A stretch of 39,792 nt of DNA from Chitinophagaceae bacterium (GCA_025360525.1 JANYCA010000107.1:1-39792); one strand, 5' to 3'; shown: positions 1 to 9,963, counted from the first letter of the stretch. Notes: generated by a model from the sequence alone, not told the origin. Translations and numbers: made by a program.

Positions 1-70
1 TATCAACCAATTTTAATAACTGGCTTAAAATCGGCTGACCGACTAATTTTATCTCCGTATTTTTACTCAT
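1..70 (-). CDS. IS4-family transposase, N-terminal 23 codons (runs off window)
   Basis: The reverse strand from the ATG at 70-68 reads MSKNTEIKLVGQPILSQ and stays open to the window edge. This resembles the start of Bacteroidota IS4-family (DDE) transposases, whose N-terminal domain carries a VGQPIL.QLL pattern. Only the first 23 codons are visible, so the catalytic DDE core and the far end of the element lie outside. It marks the right-hand end of an insertion sequence beside the rhamnosidase gene. The family call rests on memory of this N-terminus, not on a search. Confidence 0.65.
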   Translation of the reverse strand, partial: MSKNTEIKLVGQPILSQLLKLVD

Positions 71-396
71 GTTGTTTTTGGGTGTTGCAACCACAAAATA
101 CAACTTGAGTAGGTGGTTTAGGCTACCTACTCCTTTTTAGACAATTTTTATCAATACATTTTGTCGGTTAGTAGTGAATAATTATATATAATCTGCAACC
201 TTGGAAGAAGGAAAGCAAAGTAAACTCTGTGAAAAAAAATATTAACAAAGGCGCAGCATTCCGTTCTGTGCCTTCCTTGTTACTAAACGCTGTATCGCAA
301 TAATTCTGATTAACTGAATAACGATCGGCACTGGAAAACCGCACACAAACCTTTACCTCATTCCAGCCCCTGAAATCTGCACAGGCCCACCCAAAC
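71..396. other. Non-coding: IS end and rhamnosidase 3' flank
   Basis: Apart from the hairpin at 107-132 nothing convincing is seen. Open frames here are short, lack family resemblance, and either overlap the 3' end of the rhamnosidase gene or are interrupted. The junction between IS and host DNA is probably within about 140-200 but cannot be fixed without the other IS end. Confidence 0.5.
107..140. promoter_or_regulatory. Hairpin upstream of the transposase start
   Basis: A perfect 8-bp stem (gagtaggt at 107-114, acctactc at 125-132) encloses a 10-nt loop and is followed by ctttttag. On the plus strand it looks like a weak terminator. Just inside an IS end, such a hairpin could block transcription running into the transposase from the neighbouring locus. 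Target duplications and the exact IS end were not resolved. Confidence 0.4.
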
Positions 397-3207
397 TTAA
401 TAACCCACCGTAACCGGCCCAAGCAGCCCGGCTGTTTGAAGCCTGAATGGTTCATCTCCGCCGGGCCATACTTCCGAAGTTATAAACGACTGATTGGTTT
501 TGCAGAACCGGTCTTTGGGATCGGATAACATGTCGCCTGTCATCCGGTTAACCCATAAATTTACTATTTCTATCTTCAGCTCATTTTCGCCGGTTTTAAC
601 CAAGTGACTGATATCTGCCTCAAAGGGTTTTTTCCATAAAATCCCGGCAGATTTGCCATTCACAAATATCTCTGCTACATCCCGTACCTCGCCGAGGTTT
701 AGCATGATTGGTTTATTGCCTGCACCCTCCGCAACCTTAAATGAATTTTGATAGATTGCTGTTCCGGAGAAATATTTGATTCCGGGATTGGCAGATTCCG
801 TCCAGGAAATCAGTCGGTCGAAATTGGCTGTTGGCGGGGCTCCCCAGTTTGGCGGAAAACTTACCTGCCAGGGCCCGGTAATTTCGGTTGTTGGAGCAGT
901 AGATTTTGAAGCAGCAAATATTGGCAGCGTTGTGTTATCAACTTTATTGAAAACAACAAAGGTGGAACCGTGGGCCGGCAGGCTGATCTCAAAACTTGTT
1001 GCTCCGTTCTTTTCGGTGAAATCTGCAACACGGGAAACTACACCTGTTGAAGCATCCCAAATTTCCGGGTACATACCCGTTACCCGAAACCGGCAGGTAC
1101 CGCTTACAGATTCTTCCTTGTCATTTCTCAAAAAATAGATTTCCCTGGATTCAGTTGTCCGATGAATGAAATCAAGTTTTGAAGGACCGGTAAAACTAAA
1201 ATCGGGTTCGATGTTTTTTGTCTGCAATACCTTATCGGCAGTATGGCCCCATATTACCCGGCCTTTTCCAAAGCTGTTTTCAAAAATGGTTTTGCCATCT
1301 GCTGCTCCCCATAACTCGCCGGAGAGGTGGTTCATTGCCATGTTATCTTTTTCCAAATTATGCAAACCCGGAACCGTTGTTGGCCGGGGCCCAACAACGG
1401 TTGCACCTGCTTTAACCAGTTCGCTGATTTTTTGCAATACTTTTAGTGGCATGTGCACTTGCTCCGGAAGCAGCATCAGCGCATAACTCATTCCATCGGG
1501 CAACACCAACCGCCCGTTTTTAACCGACATCCTGTTTAAAATAATATCTGTGTTAATCACATCATAATCATATCCATTGCCTAAACCTTTAATTCGGGGC
1601 TTTTCGGGAACATCGTGGAAAAGCGGGAAAAAATTAGGCGTTTGGTCGCCATAAAAGTAGCAGGCATCTGCTACAAATAATCCTTGCTGCAGCAAATAGC
1701 TGCACCGGGCGAGGTAATCTATAAAGGGTTTCGATTTGTTCCACCAGGTGGTTCCGGGGTTCATATCGTAACCGGCATGATAGGTTCGGTCCGGGAGGCC
1801 ATCTTCGGGATTGGTGCTGGCAAAGGTGTGGAAGGTGATATTGTTGAGTCCTTCGCAAAAAGCCCGATCCACCTCTTTTTTCATATCAAAGGGCGAATCT
1901 TTCCACCTTCGCCAGGTTGTAAACGACTCTGCATCTACAATTTTTTTTCCATAAATGTGCGAAGCGCATGCTACCTCTTTTATTAAAAACATGTTCCGAT
2001 GCTTTATCCAGAATTCGCCCCTTGGAACTGATACATTGCCGAGTGCCTTCAGCGCATCAACCGGACAGGTATTCCAAACCGGCGCACCCGGGCCTCCCGA
2101 TTCTGAACCCAACTCAGCATTATATTTCTTTAGAAATTCTGTACCTGTTTGGTAATGACTGTAAATAAGTTGATCGCTCACTGTTTGGTTGAAATCATAC
2201 CGAAAGCGATCCGTGCTTTTGCTGATGGTCCATCCGGCAAGTACCGGTAAATATTTCTCTATATCATAACCCTGCCGCTCTTTAAAGATAGCCGGAAATG
2301 AGTCGGTCCACGGAGTACCTTCGGCAAGTTCCATACTATCAAATTCAAAATAGGCCAGGCCAGCTTCGGAAGAATTTTCGGGGGTTACGCCTAGCCTGTC
2401 CATAAAATGTTTTAAATGTCTTTTTGTAGCCTCGGGGTCAAAAAAATCGATGAACAGGCCATTGGAATTCGGCGAAGGCACAATCAATTGCTGGCCGTTG
2501 TTGGAACATACAAATCTCAGTATACTCCATTTTCCTTCCGGAACTTTCCAGACTAATTTACCATCCTTAAAAAATGCTGTAAGGCTCACAACACGAGACA
2601 CATCGTCGATGCTCCTTTCCGCATTGTAGGGAACCGCAAGTACCGAAACATCCTTATAAAAAACAGGTGTTATGCTGTCCTTCATCGGGCAACCTTCGGG
2701 GAATTTTGGAAAGGGTAAATTAATGGAGATGGTTTGGGGTCCTGTTACTTCCATCTTTGAACAAAAAAGATTTTTCGAGGCCCAGTCGGGTGTAACCCAC
2801 GATCCTCCTGCATTCCATCCGCTTGAGGCAACAATGCCAATCTTCATTTTTAATCTTTTCCCTTCGGCTATCGCATGCTTTATAAGGCTAACAGATTCGT
2901 CTCCGAGAAAAGCCCCCCCGGCTGGTATAAAGGTTGGATTTTTAACTGCTGCCACATCCCAAATTTCAGCCCTGTTTATTCCCTTGGATTTCATGGCTTC
3001 TAAATCCCGGGTAATAGATATGTTTGACATATTTCCATTGAGCCAGCACCAAAAAGCGCCCGGCCTGTATGGCATTGGTGGAGCAACGAATTCATCCGAC
3101 AGTTGCTGAACGCTTTCCGCTTTTTCACCGGCATTTGATTTTTGCATATGCCGGTTTGAGCAGCTAACCATCAGAATGCCCAGTGCCATAATGAATTTAA
3201 TATGCAT
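397..3207 (-). CDS. GH106-like alpha-L-rhamnosidase lipoprotein
   Basis: A 936-residue secreted glycoside hydrolase, probably releasing alpha-L-rhamnose from plant or bacterial polysaccharide. The N-terminus is a lipoprotein signal (IKFIMALGILMVSC, Cys16), so it is likely anchored at the cell envelope. The catalytic part opens with the family-typical YRPGAFWCWLNGN and DLEAMKSKGINRAEIWD. It contains FEFDSMEL...WTDSFPAIFKERQGYD near residues 290-320 and an acidic AESFTTW segment near 430. The C-terminal 130 residues form a beta-sandwich of the GH2 sugar-binding type (GEVRDVAEIFVNGKSAGILW). Length fits GH106. It stands alone, with no SusC/SusD pair beside it, so it is not part of a visible polysaccharide utilisation locus. 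Substrate and linkage are inferred from family. Confidence 0.8.
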   Translation of the reverse strand: MHIKFIMALGILMVSCSNRHMQKSNAGEKAESVQQLSDEFVAPPMPYRPGAFWCWLNGNMSNISITRDLEAMKSKGINRAEIWDVAAVKNPTFIPAGGAFLGDESVSLIKHAIAEGKRLKMKIGIVASSGWNAGGSWVTPDWASKNLFCSKMEVTGPQTISINLPFPKFPEGCPMKDSITPVFYKDVSVLAVPYNAERSIDDVSRVVSLTAFFKDGKLVWKVPEGKWSILRFVCSNNGQQLIVPSPNSNGLFIDFFDPEATKRHLKHFMDRLGVTPENSSEAGLAYFEFDSMELAEGTPWTDSFPAIFKERQGYDIEKYLPVLAGWTISKSTDRFRYDFNQTVSDQLIYSHYQTGTEFLKKYNAELGSESGGPGAPVWNTCPVDALKALGNVSVPRGEFWIKHRNMFLIKEVACASHIYGKKIVDAESFTTWRRWKDSPFDMKKEVDRAFCEGLNNITFHTFASTNPEDGLPDRTYHAGYDMNPGTTWWNKSKPFIDYLARCSYLLQQGLFVADACYFYGDQTPNFFPLFHDVPEKPRIKGLGNGYDYDVINTDIILNRMSVKNGRLVLPDGMSYALMLLPEQVHMPLKVLQKISELVKAGATVVGPRPTTVPGLHNLEKDNMAMNHLSGELWGAADGKTIFENSFGKGRVIWGHTADKVLQTKNIEPDFSFTGPSKLDFIHRTTESREIYFLRNDKEESVSGTCRFRVTGMYPEIWDASTGVVSRVADFTEKNGATSFEISLPAHGSTFVVFNKVDNTTLPIFAASKSTAPTTEITGPWQVSFPPNWGAPPTANFDRLISWTESANPGIKYFSGTAIYQNSFKVAEGAGNKPIMLNLGEVRDVAEIFVNGKSAGILWKKPFEADISHLVKTGENELKIEIVNLWVNRMTGDMLSDPKDRFCKTNQSFITSEVWPGGDEPFRLQTAGLLGPVTVGY

Positions 3208-3545
3208 ATTTTTTCTGTTTTTGTTAGGCTGTGCTAAATCAATAAGTGCAGGTTTTGCTTGTAGTAAATATAACTCATTAGGTGTTTTGAGATTAAACTT
3301 TCTAATGGGTTTGTTATTAGCCTTTTTTTAACCCTTCCTGCCTTTGTTGCTGTTGTGTATGTAAAAACTAATAGTTATACCAACCGTAGCTGTTGTGTTT
3401 GTTTTTACCACCCGGCTAAGCGTTGTAATCTAGTATTTTAAGTGTTTTGTAAAGCTCCTGTCCTTCCTGCTTAATATTATTAAATCAGCAATCAAAACTA
3501 TTTAAACAAACCAACTGTTTTTAACAACTTTAAACGATTAGCCAC
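3208..3545. other. Non-coding spacer between divergent genes
   Basis: AT-rich region between the rhamnosidase (minus) and a small ORF (plus), presumably holding both promoters. No exact TAnnTTTG box at a convincing distance was found on either strand, and no structured RNA was recognised. Confidence 0.4.
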
Positions 3546-3734
3546 ATGCCAAAAAGAAACGCACCTAACGATATTCAATCCTTACATGATTTGAATAATT
3601 TAGAAAATATCGTACACGATAAACGTAATCACAAAAGAAAAGACGAAAAAAAGCATTCAAGAGACAGGCACTATAATAAATTGTTTATTAAAATAGCTAT
3701 TAAAAACCACTTGGATAAGGAGGGAATTGATTAG
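3546..3734 (+). CDS. Small highly charged hypothetical protein (62 aa)
   Basis: A 62-residue, strongly basic protein rich in Lys, Arg, His and Asn (for example KRNHKRKDEKKHSRDRHYNK), with a more hydrophobic C-terminal helix (KLFIKIAIKNHL). No signal peptide, membrane segment or metal-binding Cys is seen. It sits alone between the rhamnosidase and the stress protein, with its own plus-strand orientation. The composition suggests a nucleic-acid or ribosome-binding peptide, but that is inference only. It could also be a chance frame in a stretch without other genes. Confidence 0.4.
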   Translation: MPKRNAPNDIQSLHDLNNLENIVHDKRNHKRKDEKKHSRDRHYNKLFIKIAIKNHLDKEGID

Positions 3735-3839
3735 TAAATAATACCCCATGGATTATTGCATAGCATAGCCGTTTACTCATCACAGACGAAGGACTTCTCT
3801 TTATGTCCATCACCCGGAATAATTAGTTTTTTAGGCTAT

Positions 3840-4664
3840 CTAATTATGTAAACATAAAACAGGTAAATGCGTGTGAAACAGAAAATCTGTTGAGTGGCTG
3901 CGATTGAATATTTTTTGAAGTATAGTATGTTTTTTTGGAATCACTACAATCCAGTCCAGCCCTTTTTCTTTTGCAAAGCGGTTAAGACCTTCCGTAACAT
4001 TCTCAGATTCTATGCTTTCGAATTTTGGATAAATATCTTCGAATAAATCCCGGATGGCAAAATTTTCATGCACCATTTCCGGTGTAAAATTTTCATCTTT
4101 AAAATCAACATTAACAACATACAGTTGAGCATTAAAATCTGTTATAACTTTTTTGAGTAATTGAACCGGTAAACTTTCTTCTATTTGCTTATAATCGCAT
4201 GCAAAGCCAATTTGTCGCACGGGTGTAAACGAAGCTTTAGGGGGAATTACCAGTACCGGGTATTTTAAATGGTGCGCTATGTAAATGGTATTGCTGCCAA
4301 CAATTAATTTTGTTAAAGCATTTTTACCGGAAAGACCTATTACCACGAGGTCAGGTTTTTCGCTATCACACAAATCAGCTAATCCATCACTAAGCAGCAC
4401 CATCTCTGCTTTAGTATTGATGGTTATTTTACTTCGTAGCTTTCCTTCAAGGTCAGTTTTTAGCATGTCCAACTCGTGTTCAGCAGCCTGCTGCATTTCC
4501 GGAACATCATACAAAGGGTAAGATATTTCGCCCACCGGAACAGGCATCTGGTAGGCATTATACAGCAAAATTTCACCCCCGTAAAAAATAGCCAGGTTAC
4601 CGGCAAACTCGGCGGCGTTGGCTGCGTTAGCAGAAAAATCTACAGGAACAATTATCTTTTTCAT
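3840..4664 (-). CDS. Universal stress protein, tandem UspA domains
   Basis: A 274-residue cytoplasmic protein with two UspA folds (about 1-140 and 148-274). The first begins KKIIVPVDFSANAANAAEFA. It has the ATP-binding signature G-2X-G-9X-G(S/T)N in VIGLSGKNALTKLIVGSN, so nucleotide binding is likely in that half. The second half ends in KIFNRSHSTDFLFHTHLPVLCL and has lost the glycine pattern, as is common in tandem Usp proteins of Bacteroidota. These proteins are usually induced by starvation, hypoxia or other stress; nothing in the flanks shows how this one is controlled. It is monocistronic. Confidence 0.88.
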   Translation of the reverse strand: MKKIIVPVDFSANAANAAEFAGNLAIFYGGEILLYNAYQMPVPVGEISYPLYDVPEMQQAAEHELDMLKTDLEGKLRSKITINTKAEMVLLSDGLADLCDSEKPDLVVIGLSGKNALTKLIVGSNTIYIAHHLKYPVLVIPPKASFTPVRQIGFACDYKQIEESLPVQLLKKVITDFNAQLYVVNVDFKDENFTPEMVHENFAIRDLFEDIYPKFESIESENVTEGLNRFAKEKGLDWIVVIPKKHTILQKIFNRSHSTDFLFHTHLPVLCLHN

Positions 4665-4798
4665 GATGTAGTTTTTTAATAACTAAAGATAATATGTAGT
4701 ATGCCTTAAAACTATTGACAACGATCATCTATGTGCATGATATGCTTCATAAAATCGCAAAAAATGGACATAAAAAATAAGCAAATTTTTTACAGGTA

Positions 4799-5947
4799 TT
4801 ACAATTTCATCAACCTGTTAACCGCTTCTTCAACAGTGGCAGCCTGCTTTACAAAACAAAAGCGCAGCACCTTATTATCTGTTTCATCTTTGTAAAAAAC
4901 TGAGGTGGGAATGGTAGCAACGCCAACCTCTTTGGTTAGCCTGATGGCAAAATCTTTTTCCAATTCGTTACTCAACCCATCATAACTATACAATTGAAAA
5001 TAACTACCGTAAGAGGGTAATGCTTTAAACTTTGTTTGCTGCATCAACTGCTGAAAGTAATCCCTTTTTTGTTGTACGTTACTACCCAACGAAAGATAAT
5101 GATCCTTTTCGAGAATAAAGGTTGCCAGCCCCTGTTGTACAAAGCTGTTACAACTAAAACAATTAAACTGGTGCACCTTTCTGTACTCTTTCATTAATGC
5201 CGGCGGAGCAATGCAATAGCCTAATTTCCAGCCGGTGCAGTGGTAGGTTTTACCAAAGGAAAAACAAACAAAGCTTCGTTCCAGCAAATCGGGGTACCGC
5301 AATATGCTTTCATGTTGTATGCCATCAAATATCAGGTGTTCATAAACTTCATCACTTAAAATAAATATCCCGGTATCTTTTACCAGGTTTCGCAATTGTT
5401 CAATATCATGCCTGCTCAATACACTACCGGTTGGGTTGTGCGGTGTATTGAGCATAATCATTTTAGTTTTTGGAGTAACTTTTTGCCGCACCAGTTTCCA
5501 GTCAATTGCATAAGATGGAAAACTAAGTGGTATTAATACTGGCGTAGCTCCGTTGATTTCAATATTAGGAATGTAGCTGTCAAATGCCGGTTCAAATACA
5601 ATCACTTCATCTCCCGGTTGCAGCACCGTAGTTAAGGCTGTGTAAATGGCGTAAGTGCCACCGGGTGTAATGGTGATATCTGTATCGGGATTTATTACAG
5701 TGGTGTAAAGACTCTCTACTTTTTGGGCTATTCTTTCCCGTAACAAGGGCAAACCATTCATGTGAGCATATTGGTTATCGCCGTTTTGCATTGCTTCGGA
5801 TACCAATTTTATTAGTCGTTGCGGCATCATAAAATCAGGAAATCCCTGCCCAAGGTTAATAGCATGGTGTTGAGTCGCCAGTGCACTCATGGTAGTAAAA
5901 ATGGTGGTGCCAATGTTTGGTAACTTGCTTTGGATAACTGGTTTCAA
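4799..5947 (-). CDS. Methionine aminotransferase (class I/II PLP enzyme)
   Basis: A 382-residue fold-type I PLP aminotransferase of the YbdL / kynurenine aminotransferase subgroup. It probably converts 2-oxo-4-methylthiobutanoate to methionine in the salvage pathway. Visible marks are HAINLGQGFPDF near the N-terminus, TPGGTYAIYTAL, the NTPHNPTGSVL substrate loop, LSDEVYEHLIFD with the PLP-contacting Asp/Tyr, and the Schiff-base lysine in SFGKTYHCTGWKLGY. The start is unusual: the first in-frame codon after the stop TAA at 5954-5956 that fits the family N-terminus is TTG at 5945-5947, and no ATG is available until well inside the fold. Methionine as substrate is the family assignment; related enzymes also use glutamine or kynurenine. 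Confidence 0.85.
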   Translation of the reverse strand: MKPVIQSKLPNIGTTIFTTMSALATQHHAINLGQGFPDFMMPQRLIKLVSEAMQNGDNQYAHMNGLPLLRERIAQKVESLYTTVINPDTDITITPGGTYAIYTALTTVLQPGDEVIVFEPAFDSYIPNIEINGATPVLIPLSFPSYAIDWKLVRQKVTPKTKMIMLNTPHNPTGSVLSRHDIEQLRNLVKDTGIFILSDEVYEHLIFDGIQHESILRYPDLLERSFVCFSFGKTYHCTGWKLGYCIAPPALMKEYRKVHQFNCFSCNSFVQQGLATFILEKDHYLSLGSNVQQKRDYFQQLMQQTKFKALPSYGSYFQLYSYDGLSNELEKDFAIRLTKEVGVATIPTSVFYKDETDNKVLRFCFVKQAATVEEAVNRLMKL

Positions 5948-6124
5948 CGCTGTTTAATTTTACTGGTTCAATATTGATAAACAAGTTAAAAATAAGCTTT
6001 AGGCTGTCAGAGTATGATGGGTAGTTTTTCTGTGAAATCCATTTGTAGCAAAAGTTTTGAGTCTGAATGAATGCCGAAAAAAAATCCATATTAAGGGAAA
6101 CCCATGCGATACTGGTAGTTTATT

Positions 6125-7207
6125 TTACAAAAACCTGTCACCCTTGTTGCGTTTAACTTCTGCAACATATTCTTTTATCTCCTGCTCTTTATCTTTTCTG
6201 CAAATCAGTAACACATCTTTGGTATCAACAACAATAAAATCATCCAGTCCCTGTATAAGAACCAGCTTTTTATTATCAGCATGTATCATGTTTTTGGTAG
6301 CATCAATAATCATAATGTTATCTCCTGCAGCCGCATTTTCCAGGTAATCCTTTTCAAGATTATCGTAAGCGCTGGCCCAGGTGCCAAGGTCGCTCCAGCC
6401 AAACGAGGAAGGAATAATAAATACATTATCGGCTTTTTCCATTACGCCATAATCGATGGAAATATTAGTACACTGTGGGTATATCCTGTCAATAGCTTCT
6501 TTTTCGCCATTGCTGTTGAAGGCATCTTTTTCTGCATCAAACACATCGTGCATTTCCGGCAAAAACTTTTCAAATGCCTGGATGATATTTTTTACCTGCC
6601 ATACAAATATGCCTGCATTCCATAAAAAATCGCCGCTTAGCAAAAAGGTTCTGGCTAAATCTTTATCTGGCTTTTCTGTAAATGTTTTTACCTTAAACAC
6701 ATTATTACTTACCGGTTGCTGATCGTATTGTATGTAGCCATACCCCGTATTGGCATGGGTTGGTTTAATCCCCAATGTTACAAGTCCTTTAATATTAAGG
6801 GTAAAGTTGATTGCACTCAGGCAGGTATCTTTAAAACCGTCCTGGTCTAAAATAATATGATCTGCAGGAGCGCATATTAAATTTGCCTCCGGATTTTTTT
6901 GCATTAATTTATAAGAGATGTAAGCTATGCAGGGAGCGGTATTTTTTCGTGACGGTTCACACAAAATATTTTCCGGCAGTATTTCATTCAACTGGCTGCT
7001 TACTATATCCCTGTACTGCTCTGCCGTAACTACATAAATATTTTCTCTGGGAATAAATAATGCAAACCTGTCGTAAGTTGCCTGTATTAAAGTGCGCCCG
7101 GTATTTAATATATCCAGAAACTGTTTAGGAAAATCGGTACGGCTCATAGGCCAAAACCTGCTGCCAATGCCGCCGGCCATTATGGCAACACAATTATTTT
7201 TATCCAT
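6125..7207 (-). CDS. manC: Mannose-1-phosphate guanylyltransferase
   Basis: A 360-residue nucleotidyltransferase that makes GDP-mannose from GTP and mannose-1-phosphate, feeding GDP-fucose, GDP-rhamnose or mannosyl polysaccharide synthesis. The signature loop is present at residues 10-30 (AGGIGSRFWPMSR then PKQF). The metal and sugar-phosphate region reads CAPADHIILD, followed by TLGIKPTHANTGYGYIQ and FTEKPD. Length matches the short single-domain form, without the C-terminal phosphomannose isomerase cupin seen in bifunctional ManC/AlgA. It is divergent from recQ across a 347-bp spacer and has no sugar-pathway neighbours here. Confidence 0.9.
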   Translation of the reverse strand: MDKNNCVAIMAGGIGSRFWPMSRTDFPKQFLDILNTGRTLIQATYDRFALFIPRENIYVVTAEQYRDIVSSQLNEILPENILCEPSRKNTAPCIAYISYKLMQKNPEANLICAPADHIILDQDGFKDTCLSAINFTLNIKGLVTLGIKPTHANTGYGYIQYDQQPVSNNVFKVKTFTEKPDKDLARTFLLSGDFLWNAGIFVWQVKNIIQAFEKFLPEMHDVFDAEKDAFNSNGEKEAIDRIYPQCTNISIDYGVMEKADNVFIIPSSFGWSDLGTWASAYDNLEKDYLENAAAGDNIMIIDATKNMIHADNKKLVLIQGLDDFIVVDTKDVLLICRKDKEQEIKEYVAEVKRNKGDRFL

Positions 7208-7554
7208 ACCTCAAATGATATTTAAATACTACTGGTAATAAAATATAGGTTGTATTAACTAAACTTTTGTTGCCGCCATATTATTTTTATATAAAATTAT
7301 TATATACCGGTAAGCCAAACTCTAACTAAAGCCACAAACGTACTTTAAAACATTCATAACACAAAGCCCCCCTTATTGCAATAAAAGTATTTCATCTTTG
7401 CAAATTATTGTTTACCTTAAACAAAAGTTACCAACCCCATTATGCTATAATTTGACTGTTATACCTTGTGCGGTCAAATATTAGTTTTATATCAACAAAA
7501 AATCCAATTTAAAAACCAACTATTTTCTATAACAATCAGTGGAGAAAGAAAGCT
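7208..7554. other. Divergent promoter region manC / recQ
   Basis: A very AT-rich spacer without ORFs, presumably carrying promoters for both flanking genes. CATCTTTG near 7393-7400 approaches the Bacteroidota -7 box TAnnTTTG but lacks a properly spaced upstream TTTG. A purine-rich ggagaaagaaag lies just before the recQ ATG and is a plausible ribosome-binding site. Confidence 0.4.
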
Positions 7555-9849
7555 ATGGCTACAGTAAAAGCAAAAAAAAACACTGCCCCCGAAAAGGAGG
7601 CAATACCAGCAACCCTTAAAAAAACAGCAGTAAGAGCAATCAGCAAAATAAAAAACCTGAATTTAACCGCACAGTTACAGGACTATTTTGGATTTGATAA
7701 ATTTAAAGACGAACAGGAAAGCATCATAAAAAATTTATTAAGTGGAAACGACACATTTGTAATAATGCCTACCGGTGGCGGTAAAAGCCTTTGCTACCAG
7801 TTACCGGCTATTATCAGCGAAGGCTGCGCCATTATTGTATCTCCGCTAATTGCACTAATGAAAAACCAGGTAGACCTGGTAAGAAGTTACAGCAGCAAAG
7901 ATGATGTGGCTCACTTTTTAAACAGCACACTCAATAAGGGTCAGCAGAAAACTGTAAAGGATGACTTAACTACCGGCAAAACAAAAATGCTGTATGTAGC
8001 ACCCGAAACACTAACCAAAATAGAAAATATCGAATTCTTTAAAGACCTGCATATTTCCTTTTTTGCTGTTGATGAAGCACATTGTATATCTGAATGGGGC
8101 CACGACTTTAGGCCTGAATATCGTCGCCTGAGAGAAATGATGGAATTGATAAGCCCTGATGCGCCCATGATAGCGCTCACAGCAACAGCTACTCCAAAAG
8201 TGCAAAGCGATATTTTGCGAAACCTTGGTTTGCGAAACCCACAGATATATATATCTTCCTTTAACAGGCCCAACCTGTATTATGAAATTTTACCGAAAAT
8301 TGAAAAGGACCAAACTGTAAAAAGTATTGTTCGGTTTGTATCACAAAACAAAGGTAAAAGTGGTATCATCTACACCCTCAACAGAAAAACTACCGAAGAG
8401 CTGGCAGACATGTTAATGGCAAACGGCATAAAAGCGGTGGCATACCATGCTGGTTTAGACGGTAAAATTAGGGCAGAGCGACAGGATCTTTTTTTGAACG
8501 AAGATGTACAAGTGATAGTAGCTACCATTGCTTTTGGAATGGGCATCGACAAACCCGACGTACGTTTTGTAATTCACTTTAACATTCCCAAATCAATAGA
8601 AAATTATTACCAGGAAACAGGGCGGGCCGGACGAGACGGGCTTGAAGGTAGATGTCTGCTGTATTATTCTCATAAAGATGTTTCCAAACTTGAACACCTG
8701 ATGAGAGACAAGCCATTAAGTGAAAGAGAAGTGGGTGCTCAATTAATTCATGAAACTGTTTCCTATGCTGAAAGTTCGGTATGTCGAAGAAAAATTCTAC
8801 TAAACTATTTTGGAGAAGAATACGATACCAACCAATGCAATTGCATGTGCGACAATTGCAATAATCCAAAAGAAATGCTGGAAGCCAAAAAGGAAGCCCA
8901 GCAAGCCCTGCACGTAATTAAAGGACTGGACGAACAGTTTACTATGCAGTACATTCTGTATATTTTAAGAGGAAAACCCAATCCCCAGATAAAAATGTTC
9001 AGACATGATGAACGGGATTTTTTTGGCATCGGCAAAGAAAAAGGCGAACATTACTGGAACTCATTGTTAAGACAAATTATCCTGGAAGGATTTATAAAAA
9101 AGGATATCGAAGAGTACGGTGTACTTAAGCTTACCAAAAAGGGAGCGGCTTTTTTAAAGAAGCCGGTATCTTATAAAATAGTATTGAACAATTTATTTGA
9201 AGACGCCAACGCAGATGATGAAGAGGGCGCCCTGCAAAATGCCAGCACCGGTTCGTTAGATAATAAACTGGTAGAACTGCTGAAAGACCTGCGAAAAAAA
9301 GTTGCCAAAGAAAAGAACCTGCCTCCATTTGTAATATTTTTAGAAGGAAGCCTGGAAGATATGGCAACCATGTATCCTGTTACCATTGAAGAACTGGAAA
9401 AATGCCAGGGTGTAAGTAAAGGCAAGGCCATGCGATATGGCAAAAAGTTTGTGGAAATAATAGCTCAGTATGTAAAAGAAAACGATGTAGTGCGGCCGGA
9501 TGATTTTGTTATGAAAGGGGTGATGAACAGGAATAACAATAAAATTTTTATTATTCAAAATGTAGATAAAAAAATACCGCTTGAAACCATTGCAAAAACA
9601 AAAGACCTTCAAATAAATGAGTTATTGGAAGAGATGGAAACCATTGTAGCAAGCGGTACCAAGCTTAATCTGGATTATGCTATTGATGAAATGGTGGATG
9701 AATATGAGCAGGAAGAAATTTTAGACTATTTTAAAGCATGTGAAACTAGCAGTCTTCAAATTGCACAGGAAGAAATGGCCGATAGCAGCTTTACCTGGGA
9801 ACAGCTAAAAATAATGCGGATTAAGTTTTTGAGTGTGTATGGCAATTAA
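7555..9849 (+). CDS. recQ: ATP-dependent DNA helicase RecQ
   Basis: A 764-residue 3'-to-5' superfamily 2 DNA helicase acting in recombination and fork repair. In order: a basic 35-residue N-terminal extension, the Walker A loop MPTGGGKSLCYQ (Lys77), DEAH at 173-176 followed by the RecQ aromatic loop CISEWGHDFRPEYRRL, and motif VI YYQETGRAGRDG. A four-Cys zinc site follows (CRRKILLNYFGEEY with CNCMCDNC), then the RQC winged helix and an HRDC domain near residues 600-690. About 70 residues of acidic tail extend beyond HRDC. All catalytic motifs are intact. The Lys-rich N-terminal tail and the C-terminal extension are typical of Bacteroidota RecQ. Transcription probably ends at the strong hairpin at 9884-9917. 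Confidence 0.96.
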   Translation: MATVKAKKNTAPEKEAIPATLKKTAVRAISKIKNLNLTAQLQDYFGFDKFKDEQESIIKNLLSGNDTFVIMPTGGGKSLCYQLPAIISEGCAIIVSPLIALMKNQVDLVRSYSSKDDVAHFLNSTLNKGQQKTVKDDLTTGKTKMLYVAPETLTKIENIEFFKDLHISFFAVDEAHCISEWGHDFRPEYRRLREMMELISPDAPMIALTATATPKVQSDILRNLGLRNPQIYISSFNRPNLYYEILPKIEKDQTVKSIVRFVSQNKGKSGIIYTLNRKTTEELADMLMANGIKAVAYHAGLDGKIRAERQDLFLNEDVQVIVATIAFGMGIDKPDVRFVIHFNIPKSIENYYQETGRAGRDGLEGRCLLYYSHKDVSKLEHLMRDKPLSEREVGAQLIHETVSYAESSVCRRKILLNYFGEEYDTNQCNCMCDNCNNPKEMLEAKKEAQQALHVIKGLDEQFTMQYILYILRGKPNPQIKMFRHDERDFFGIGKEKGEHYWNSLLRQIILEGFIKKDIEEYGVLKLTKKGAAFLKKPVSYKIVLNNLFEDANADDEEGALQNASTGSLDNKLVELLKDLRKKVAKEKNLPPFVIFLEGSLEDMATMYPVTIEELEKCQGVSKGKAMRYGKKFVEIIAQYVKENDVVRPDDFVMKGVMNRNNNKIFIIQNVDKKIPLETIAKTKDLQINELLEEMETIVASGTKLNLDYAIDEMVDEYEQEEILDYFKACETSSLQIAQEEMADSSFTWEQLKIMRIKFLSVYGN

Positions 9850-9883
9850 GTTTTTATGCTGCCCATTTCAATTTAATTAAAAA

Positions 9884-9917
9884 AAAGCCTCTTTGCTGTA
9901 AAAGAGGCTTTATTTTT
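9884..9917 (+). terminator. Rho-independent terminator after recQ
   Basis: A perfect 11-bp stem (aaagcctcttt 9884-9894 with aaagaggcttt 9901-9911) around a 6-nt loop, followed by atttttg. It separates recQ from the alcohol dehydrogenase. The A-tract on the other flank means it could also act on the minus strand. Confidence 0.85.
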
Positions 9918-9963
9918 GCTCATCATAAATCAGCTTTTAAAAATTAAAAAAAATAATAATCAA

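Noticed and set aside
168..455. 95-codon minus-strand ORF beyond the rhamnosidase stop
   Set aside because: It overlaps the rhamnosidase 3' end in another frame and shows no protein-like pattern.
9916..9963. Upstream ATG for the alcohol dehydrogenase
   Set aside because: It lies on the tail of the recQ terminator and would add low-complexity residues; the ATG at 9964 fits the family.
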